Shown in pieces: positions 38,470 to 48,200 of a stretch of DNA of 64,000 bases. The first letter of the stretch is position 1. Each line of letters opens with the position of its first letter. Origin of the DNA: Meghimatium bilineatum (taxonomy: Eukaryota; Mollusca; Gastropoda; Stylommatophora; Philomycidae); contig CM067319.1 of NCBI GenBank assembly GCA_034231615.1, forward strand, positions 11,286,391-11,350,390. The letters run 5' to 3'. The notes under the pieces were generated by a model. That model worked only from the letters and a program-made list of their open reading frames with translations, had not been told where the DNA came from and did no database searches. The position numbers and the translations under genes are program-made.

Positions 38470-38800
38470 GCTTTCATTATAAACAAACTGGAAAGTGGGA
38501 AATTAGAGGCAATAGAGATGTGGTTGGAGGTGCTGAAAGAATAAAATGAGAAACTGACCCAAATCAATAATATAAGAAAAAGACCTTTTTTTTTGTCACT
38601 TTATGAGACAGGCAGGTTTTGAGAACATAGTCACAACAGGCAAGACTGAAGGCTACAGAGACAGAAGGGGACAGTGTGAGAAAATATTAGTTTGACAACC
38701 TAGCAAGGAATGGAAACAACAACGATCCTGATAACCATACTGTGGACAGAGAGCCATGGTCGCCTACGCCAACCAGAATGGCATATGATAATGATTGATG
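38470..38800 (+). mobile_element. LINE 3' fragment within the nested insert
   Basis: Reads aaactggaaagtgggaaatt, agaggcaatagagatgtggt, and later gagacaggcaggttttgaga. Colinear with the 3' end of the same LINE family as the host copy, in opposite orientation. Confidence 0.65.
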
Positions 38801-38879
38801 AGGTTGTGTGGTGATGGGCTGCGTGGGTTTGGGGAAGGAAAGATACAAGAAGAATCATTGTTTTAAAGCGCATGGAATG

Positions 38880-39380
38880 AATGTAAAACCAAATATAGAC
38901 ATAAACATATATATACAACCGCACATACATAGAAATGTATACACACACCAAGAGTTAAGAGATAAATATATAACAAAATGGACACACAGATGTGTGAAGG
39001 ATACCCACACAAAATGCACAGGCATGTAAATGTATCCACACATAGGAAAGGGCTCACACCAGAATAGGCATACATATTGACACAGAATGGAGATACGTGC
39101 ATTAACATAAACAAGCGCTCACATAAATATATATATATATACATAAATATAAACATGCATCCACATAAACACTTTCTCACATAAAACAATAACATGAACA
39201 TTCGCACACATAGAAACATATACATATATAAATATAAATGTTCGTTCACATAAAGATAATGCTATAACATATGCATATGTATACATACAAATGTGTGGCC
39301 CAAAGTAATTGTGTGGATACATAGAACCATATAAAATAAAATGCATATACAAATAACTATAAATGTGTGGACACCCATCA
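38880..39380. repeat. Degenerate acacata/ataaaca simple repeat
   Basis: Interspersed cataaatataaac, cacataaa and tatatata units. Minus-strand ORFs rich in Tyr, Met and Cys are artefacts of this repeat. Confidence 0.8.
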
Positions 39381-39569
39381 AAGAGATAACTGCAATAACA
39401 CAGAGGAAATCAAAGTCTAAATATGTAAATGATTGAACAATAACAATAGGGCATTCTAATGTACAATTGATGGACTAGAGTACAAAATAATCACATGTTG
39501 ATATACACAAACAAAAGAAGACATAAAGGAAATATATAGAAGTCCGGCAAACTTATCACCTCTAATGAT

Positions 39570-40195
39570 AAGATCATATTACACAATATATTTTCAATTT
39601 TTCGGAATGTTGTTTTTGACTGCCCTATACTGCTTATTGTTTCTGTTGAATTTCTTCCATCTGCTGTAATCATTGTACCTAAATATTTGAATTGGTGGAC
39701 CTGTTTTAATACTATATCATTCACTTTGATCTTGCAAGGTGCGGTATTTTGTTTCTTTGAAATAACCATTACTTCTGTTTTCTTGATATTTAGGAAGAGG
39801 TCTTTTCTCTTTACTTTCTGTGACTACTACATTAATTAAATCTTGAAGGTCTTCCTCAATTTTAGCAATCAGAACAGTGTCATCCGCATATCTCAAATTA
39901 TTTATATGTCCTCCCACTGATATTCCTGGGATATCATCTGGTGCACACATTATATTTTCACTGTAAAAGAGAACAAGTCTGGTGAAAGTACACATCCCTG
40001 TCTAACTCCTTGTTTTATTTGTTGAAAAGGGCCAAATTGATTTCCTACTCTTTATCACTGCTGTTTGTTGCCAGTACATGTTCTTGATGATACTTAAGTC
40101 CTTACTGTCGATGTTCAAATTCTCTAGCATGTGTATAACTTTACTATGTTTAACTTTATCAAATGCTTTTGTGACAACTTAAAACACTATACACA
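39570..40195 (-). mobile_element. LINE reverse transcriptase (part 2 of split copy)
   Basis: The minus strand has AFDKVKHSKVIHMLENLNID, NMYWQQTAVI, GGHINNLRYADDTVLIAKIE (YADD catalytic motif) and VHQFKYLGTMITADGRN. Frameshifts between these blocks show it is dead. With 37768-38207 it gives RT palm, thumb and C-terminus of one element. Confidence 0.88.
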
Positions 40196-40499
40196 ACTTG
40201 CCATTCAAATGAGGATTGTATACAATTAAAAGTCATGTGAGCTATCAGTGTTTTTACACTTCATCTGCTAATTAGGAATAAGGAATGGTCGAATTTTTAA
40301 ATGTGTTCTCTCACATTTTAAAACAAATTGGTTTCAGCTGAACAGACTTGGTTCAGATACCATCTAATACCTTCTGATCATCTGCTGCAATAGACTGAGA
40401 ACCTGTGAATGTGCCCAGAGGGATGAGATGTCAGTTTAGCCAATCACTAATTAAATTAGATTGTCCAACAGCCTTCACAGTAATAATAACACTCAATAG
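40196..40499. other. Intergenic stretch
   Basis: No feature recognised. Confidence 0.5.
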
Positions 40500-41040
40500 A
40501 GAATGCAGGGAATGGTGTCTGACAGTGAGTCAAAGGTACTCGCTCTGATCAGTGAAAATTCCAGGGAAGGTGATATGATTATATATACAGATGGGTCGGT
40601 TGAGAGACACATCAGGAGTGCCTGGTCCTTCACTGCTCAAAGGTGGGGGGGGGTGACCATCAGAGAGGAAAGTGGTGCATTCACTCAGACAACAAAGCAG
40701 CATGACAATGAAGATTTTGGCAGTAACCAAAGCTTTACAATGGGTGTGCTTGCAGACTATCTATGAGCATGCCTGCATAATCAGTGACTCGATGAGCATG
40801 ATTGTGAAAGTTCAGGCGATGTACATTTGGAAACAGTGGCTGGATGCAGTGAAGAATTCCTGTATGCGTAAAGTGTAATTCATTTTTGTGCCAGGACATG
40901 CGGGAGTCCGAGAGAGGTAATGAGAGAGCAGATAGGTTGGTTACACATGCTGCTACTATGGCTGTTAGTGGAGCAATGGATCGAGCAGATATTTTGAACG
41001 CCCTACAAGAAAACGTACAAACAAATGACTATAAGTGACG
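40500..41040 (+). mobile_element. LINE RNase H domain fragment upstream of HDAC8
   Basis: Reads [20 protein letters not shown] (TDGSV is the RNase H first catalytic Asp motif), then in a shifted frame MTMKILAVTKALQWV, IISDSMSMIVKV and FVPGHAGV, and finally NERADRLVTHAATMAV. The order matches RNase H domains of I/Jockey-group LINEs. A G run at 40645 marks a frameshift. Same family at 62935-63665. Confidence 0.8.
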
Positions 41041-41411
41041 ATGACTTGTTTCATGACTAGAATAAAGGAATTTTGGTCTGAAATGTGGTGTCGCTAGAAA
41101 GGAGTGGTTTCATGGGCAAGAAAGAATGATGCTCAGTTAACTGCATACTGGGACTGTCAGTCAACGTGTAATGGAGGCTACACTCAAGAAGAGATCTGAG
41201 CACTTATGGACTTGACCCGGAGTGCATGACTAACTAATTACATTATCTATTATAAAATAAATACACATTAAAGATTATTCAGTTTCAGGTTAGATCAGAA
41301 TAAGTGTATAATTGTACAAATAATTGAACATTATTTATTGAATTTTTCTTAGGATATGCACTGACCAACAACTTGTAGAGTTGACTTGTTTCTGGTCTTG
41401 AAACAGCATCG
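41041..41411 (+). promoter_or_regulatory. HDAC8 5' flank and 5' UTR
   Basis: An acceptor-like tttttcttag precedes 41354, so a non-coding upstream exon may splice in here. An in-frame TGA at 41382-41384 blocks any longer N-terminus in this exon. Promoter elements not recognised. Confidence 0.4.
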
Positions 41412-42227
41412 ATGGAGACGACATTTGACAGCAATAATCACTCTGTGCATAATGATTCTTGCAAATTATTACCAGACAGCACTGCGAGTGAATTAGAAAA
41501 TTGTAATATAAGTGAGCTACCAACATCTAAGATTGATAGAGAATATGAAATAGAAATTAATTCTAAATCTGAGATTACTTGTCCATTAAATGCATCAATT
41601 TCTTTATTAGAGATGGCTAACTCAAAAAGTGAAGAGATTTCATATACTAGCAACGATGAAAGCATTAAATCAGTGCCTTGCATTGATACTTCTAACAAGG
41701 AAGCTAATGGAAATGAAAAACATCACCCTTTGATAAAGACTTATGATCCATTTGATTTGTTATCAGATGAAGAATTATCAAAAGAAAAATATCAGCCTAT
41801 CAATAGAAAATGTGCACAGAACAGTAGTAAATGTGAGGATACCTTGTACAGTGCAGGTAAAGATAAAATTATACCAAAAATTATACTGTCCTGTTTTGAG
41901 GAAAAAGATGGTGAAACCAAAGCAATACAACCCTCTCAAATAGACATTGATCCTTTTCATTTGTCACCTGAGTACAACCTGGCTCAAGATAAGCATAATT
42001 TTATGAAGAGAAAGCTATGCAGTATCAGTCGAGACAGTAATCTCAGTACAAATCCAGAAAAGTTTGGAGCAGCAGAGAATTATGAAACAGTTAATCAAGC
42101 AGATGATGCTGAAGTTCTACAGAATGTTTCAGAAGTCAAGAGACTGAAAACTGCATACCGTGTTGCTTATGTGCACAGCCAAGAACTCTTAGAAAAATCA
42201 AATGAGTTGATTAGAATAAGGGGAAGG
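41412..42227 (+). CDS. HDAC8: HDAC8 exon 1: long acidic N-terminal extension plus first HDAC strand
   Basis: ATG 41412 is the first after an in-frame TGA. 816 nt open with no stop, donor GTAGGT after 42227, phase 0. Residues 1-247 are predicted disordered: Ser, Asp, Glu and Asn rich. Two related segments start [17 protein letters not shown] (112) and [16 protein letters not shown] (180), 68 residues apart, each followed by a basic NRKC/MKRKLC cluster. Residues 248-272 ([20 protein letters not shown] then RIRGR) match the start of the human domain (VPVYIYSPEYVSM). The extension and domain are continuous, without splice or frameshift, so fusion by misassembly is unlikely. Confidence 0.9.
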
Positions 42228-45200
42228 GTAGGTAGTACTGTGTTACCGCTGTTTGCTAATTAAAAACCTTTTTCTTGGTAAACTTATAAAAAAGTCACTT
42301 ATAAACTAACCCACTATGTCAGTAAGCTGATAAGCAGCCACTCAAAATAACCCTCTGTGCTGGTGAGCTGATAAACAGCCACTTAAACTAACCCACTATG
42401 AGAGTAAGATGATTAACACTTAAACTAACCCACTATGAGAGTAAGATGATAAACAGCCACTTAAACTAACCCACTATGAGAGTAAGATGATAAACAGCCA
42501 CTTAAACTAACCCACTATGCGAGTAAGATGATTAACACTTAAACTAACCCACTATGCAAGTAAGATGATTAACAGCCACTTAAACTAACCCACTATGAGA
42601 GTAAGATGATTTCTAAATCTATTACAACAGGACAGGAAAACTCAGAGATAAAGAGTTAATCAGTCCTTATCGACTATTCTTCTTATAGTCTGTGAGGTTG
42701 GTCATCATGTATGTCCACATTTATCTGTCTTGTGTACTGCCAATCATTTCTTTTAGTACATGCCATGTGACTAGTCCCACCATTTCTTTCTTAACATGCA
42801 CTTTTCTATCTTGTACAGCATACTTTGAGAGTCTGTGAGTATTATCGAGTGTGTTGATGGATCAGTTATCAACACATTAAGTGTAGGTGTAATTTCCTCT
42901 ATCTCCATCCTCATGCTCGATGTGACAGTGGGATATGCTGAAGATTTCTCAACCAACTTCACACTGTTTCTGTACACACAAAAAACCCCAACCGCTTTTA
43001 TTCATATTTTGTAGTTAACTGAACCATCTGTGTATATAATTATGTCTTGGGTTTCGAGTGTAGCTGGGCGAGTTCATGCACTGGGACCTGACACCCATTG
43101 ATTTTCGACACACTTTATCTAGTTGTATTATTACTTTAGTCAGTGATTTCTTCTCAATGTCTACCTCCACCCATTCACTGCCCTTTCCTATTTCTTCAAA
43201 TTTACATACTCTTCATAGTGTGTCTTCAGCCTCTGCCATCCATGATCTGCCATGCTTGATTTGTTTTCCATTTGATTCATCTAGACGTCAGTGTAAACTG
43301 TAATGGGTGGTGGTTGTATTCCTTTACTTTAAAGTACGACCTAACTTGTGCTACCTGATGTCGCACTCTAATGCTGGGGAGATCAAGCAGAAATCTCATA
43401 GCAGAGATGGGTGTATCCCAAGTGCACCCCAGTACAACTCTCATTATCTCATTTTGGTCTTTTCCCAATCTATTGACTTGTGTCTGTGACAGTGTTACTA
43501 GGCCAAGGCCATAATCTATAACAGATAGCACCATCACTTGCAGAAACAGTACCCATTGCACATGTTGAGGGTCGCCATAGCCTTGATAACACTGATCCCT
43601 CTTTTAGCCTTCTGAATCATATTTGTGACGTGCTTGTTGAATGAGAGACTTCTATCAAAGGTTATCCCAAGATATTTAAGATTCTGTTCTCTTTCAATGA
43701 ATGAGTCCATGCAACTGACATCTGGCAGTATGTCATTGACCATATTATTATTCAAGGAGTACCAGACGACCTTTGCTTTCGAGGGATTTATCACAGCGTT
43801 GTATGTTCTACACCATCAATCAATAAACCCATAACCCTTCTGGGTCGTAGGGGTACCACATTGGATGCTTCAGCACACAAGAGTCCTCCAACAATTTTTA
43901 TCCTCAGTGATGCAGATGAGAGGCAAAATATTGTCCTGTCCATTGCTTAATGTTGTTTGTCCATGCCTTTATTTGCCCTCCTGCTTCTTCCCAAATAAAT
44001 GCACCATATCAACAATTGATCATGCCATGTGACATTATCATGTATGTCCACAGTCTACTGTCTCATGTACTGCCAATCATTTCTTGTAGTCCATGCCATG
44101 TGGCATTTGTTATCATGGCATGTATCTTCTGTCTCATGTAATGCCAATAACTTATAGTCTGCCACATGGTAATTATTACCATGTCTGTCCACAGTCTTCT
44201 GTTTTCATGTCAGCAATTTCTGATACCCATGTTCCCCCATGCAACGATGCTAAGCTATTCAGCATCTTCTTTCTTCCCCTATCCCTTTATTACTTGCCTC
44301 TTGTCATAACTTACTGCATCTTTGTTCTTCTCATGATATGTCCAAAGAATGTGGAATACCTTTTCATAATGTGTCCAAAGAATGTGGAATACCTCATAAT
44401 GTGTCCAAAGAATGTGGAATACCTCATAATGTGTCCAAAGAATGTGGAATACCTCATAATGTGTCCAAAGAATGTGGAATACCTCATAATGTGTCCAAAG
44501 AATGTGGAATACCTTCTCATAATGTGTCCAAAGAATGTGGAATACCTTCTCATAATGTGTCCAAAGAATGTGGAATACCTCATAATGTGTCCAAAGAATG
44601 TGGAATACCTCATAATGTGTCCAAAGAATGTGGAATACCTCATAATGTGTCCAAAGAATGTGGAATACCTTCTCATAATGTGTCCAAAGAATGTGGAATA
44701 CCTTCTCATAATGTGTCCAAAGAATGTGGAATACCTCATAATGTGTCCAAAGAATGTGGAATACCTCATAATGTGTCCAAAGAATGTGGAATACCTCATA
44801 ATGTGTCCAAAGAATGTGGAATACCTCATAATGTGTCCAAAGAATGTGGAATACCTCATAATGTGTCCAAAGAATGTGGAATACCTCATAATGTGTCCAA
44901 AGAATGTGGAATACCTCATAATGTGTCCACAGAATGTGGAATACCTCATAATGTGTCCACAGAATGTGGAATACCTCATAATGTGTCACAGAATGTGGAA
45001 TACCTCATAATGTGTCCACAGAATGTGGAATACCTCATAATGTGTCCAAAGAATGTGGAACACCTTCTCATAATGTGTCCAAAGAATGTGGAACACCTTC
45101 TCATAATGTGTCCAAAGAATGTGGAATACCTTCTTATGATGTGAGTGAGCAGGTCTCTCTTTGAATGAACTTTGTGCAATATATTGTAATTGCACTTTTT

Positions 45201-48200
45201 ATATGTCTCAGCATTTTTCTATAAAATAATGTCTCTATTGCCTCTACAGAATCTTTAGATTGTTTAGACATGTCCTTAGCTGTATCAGGTCCTAGACATG
45301 TCCTCGCCCAGCACCATGAGCTGTTGAGGACATCCATAAAGAGGACTGTTCTGGAAACAATATTATGTCGTCCAATTCTTCAACATATATATTGTACATG
45401 TAAATATTCATAACATTTCTAATAGTCTTAATAGACCCTTGAGTGGACATTGTGGACCTCCAGAAATGACATTTGGGACACCCTGAAATAGAATGAGGTA
45501 AGAGCAATACCATAAGTGAAGGAATCATGAGCCACAAATATATGTCATGATTCCTTGACTTATGATATTCCTCTTACCTCATTCTATTTCTATTTTTATA
45601 TATCAATAGCACCGATATTGTTAGTCACTAAACATGACTGCGTATCTTTCTCTATTTGTTGTTATTTATTATGCAGCAAGATGAAGATGGTGAAGCCATC
45701 TCTCTGTATTTTTATTTGTGTTTATTTCATTTGTGTTTGTTTCTTGTGTTGGGCTGTAACGTGGAAAAAGTCCTTGTTCCTTTGATTTCTGTTATTTCTT
45801 TTTTACATTAATATAATTATTTATTAGTTAAACAAGTAACAATATTACATTATCCCATTATTGTGTTGTTGTTTTTTGATGCACTCAAGTAGTTAATTTC
45901 TCGGCCAGAGCAGGCTTCCTGGTTTTGTTACTGTGGCACTCTCCACCTTGTTGAATATCCTCTGACAGTTTGGCTATTTATAAAGTATAAGGCAACTACC
46001 TTCTTTCCAGCCGTAGGAGACAATTAAAGATAGGGATAGGCTGACAATTTGTCACCTTGTGGAAAATTTGTCATTGTATATCTTGTCTCAATTTTGTACG
46101 TTTGTCTTCTGTTAGTACTTGGTCTTCAGTTACATGGTTCCCATGGATGATGATTTTGATAAGTCTCTCTATCTATCTATGCGCTGTGTCCCTTGTTTGC
46201 ATTGCGGCGTCAGGGATGAAAGAGTTCTGTGGAGATGTCCGTCTTGTGTGCTGTTTTTAAGCTTGTTCCTGTGGCTTCTTTGATTTCTGTGATCTATCTT
46301 TTACATAGTCTGCCTCTGTCTTTATAGCCGTGATGTCTATGTGTCATGGCCATTTGTGGCATGCTATCTGTTGGTAGTCTGGAAGCGTGTGAAAACTCCT
46401 TATTCTGTTGTCTTTCGATATGTTACAATATTGTTTTGGTTATCTGTCTGATGTTATTTAAAATTCTGTCTCTTAATGACACTCTGAGTATTCTTCATAG
46501 ATTATTTTGATAAGTGTTAGGGACAATTTGTATAAATATATGCGGGCCAGTAGACATTACATTTTTGTCTTTTTGTGACAGACTCCTGGGTGATGGAGGA
46601 TGATAGGTTTGCCATTACACAGATGGGTCACAGATCTGACAGAAGAATTAATGAAATATTTAGTCCAGAAGTGTATGCTACTCCTGGCTGTATGTGCTGG
46701 GATACTACTGCACTGGCATATCTCCCTTTGGGAACTAAACATGCATCCATAAAACCTCCCTTAACATAAGCATGCCTTTGAGACAAATCATATACAAGTT
46801 TGGGTACCACCTAGGTTACACAACTGAGAAGGACCTGCTGTGCTTTTGTCAGAAAGACTATGTGTTGTCAAGAACTACCTGCTCACAACCACAACTAAAG
46901 GAATTATTTCATCACCATCATATATCCCTATATAACGCATACATTTATAAAAAATTGTCCCTAATGCTTATCAAAATACCCACTTAATTATATTTTATTT
47001 ATATTTATTATATAAATAAATATTATTTGGTAAAACTACTGATCAACTCTTCACTGTACTATAAATAGCACACAATGTTTACATTTTTAACTAGCCGACG
47101 CCACAGATTTCTGTGTAACACCAATGAAATTAATGGATGCCGTGACGTCACATCTCTCGACGCAAACGACATCAACCACATTTATAATTATAATTTATTT
47201 ATTTTTAAATTTATAACTGATCCTAACCTTTATTCCTAGCCCAAGTCTAAATACTTATTCCAAATTAATATGCCTTTTCAATTAATATACTTTAATTTTA
47301 AATACAAATTGTACTAATCACACTGCAAAGGTTAGGTAATACCTCGAAACTAGAACAAAGGTCACAGTGAACAGTTGATCCATAGTTGCACCTATTATTT
47401 ATATTTATTTATATAAATATTTCCCGCTGAAGACGGATGTGTCGAGCTATTCTCACAAATAAAACAGCAACACAGCGCATTTCCATTCTCTGGACTACAT
47501 CCTGCTGAAAATCTGGTAGGATCATGGTCCTGCTACAAGGGAGATCCAGTGGAAGGTTTGAGAATGAATGCTGAAGAAGAAGAAGATATAAATATTTATT
47601 TGTAAATTTTTTGTTTATACTGTATATAGCAAATTTCTGTTATTACATGCATATTATGTTGGTCCTGACCAAGTTTTGAAGACATGTTATCTAGTTCTGT
47701 TGCATGATACCATTGTTGCTTGTGTGCCTCTCTGCCAAGTATCTCCGACTTGCAGCACCAGTGATTGCTTGGGCAAGACTGTGGTACTGCTCAATGTCAG
47801 GGTTGGCCTGACCAATCTTAGTTTCCAGCCTCTGTTGGTTGGACTAAGCCACATCTCCACTTCAAGGAGTTGGCCTGGATAGGGACCAAGTTGTTATAAT
47901 GAGATTTGACTGAAATAAAGTTGAAAGCTGTAACTCAAATGAAGTGCTCCCAGATTATCTATTGTGACTAATATGGTTCCAGTATATGATGATTTTTCTC
48001 CCTCGTGCTCCAGAGTTCAACACCAATATGGATTTCTTCAATGAATTGTACTATAGTTGCCAGCCCTGTGACAGGACTATAGTTGCCAGCCCTGTGACAG
48101 GACTATAGTTGCCAGCCCTGTGACAGGACTATAGTTGCCAGCCCTGTGACAGGACTATAGTTGCCAGCCCTGTGACAGGACTATAGTTGCCAGCCCTGTG

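Larger units (their letters stand above)
38208..39569. mobile_element. Nested insertion in LINE, about 1.35 kb, 14-bp target duplication
   Basis: tcacctctaatgat occurs at 38194-38207 and 39556-39569. The related LINE at 9428-9968 has no insertion at this position, which confirms the junction. The insert holds a plus-strand LINE fragment (38470-38800) and a long acacata-rich simple sequence (38880-39380). It may be composite. No ORF for mobility was seen. Confidence 0.8.

Noticed and set aside
38700-39352. Cys/Tyr-rich small secreted protein ORFs (toxin-like look)
   Set aside because: They come from acacata/ataaaca simple repeats read on the minus strand. No signal peptide followed by a conserved Cys framework.
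41412-42263. Exon 1 as a separate single-exon gene
   Set aside because: Its last 25 codons match the first HDAC strand, and the donor joins in frame to exon 2. It is part of HDAC8.
44093-45144. ORFs of 222-305 codons on both strands ([10 protein letters not shown] and [10 protein letters not shown] repeats)
   Set aside because: A 30/33-bp array with a period divisible by three keeps several frames open at once. LINE-derived minisatellite, not a gene.
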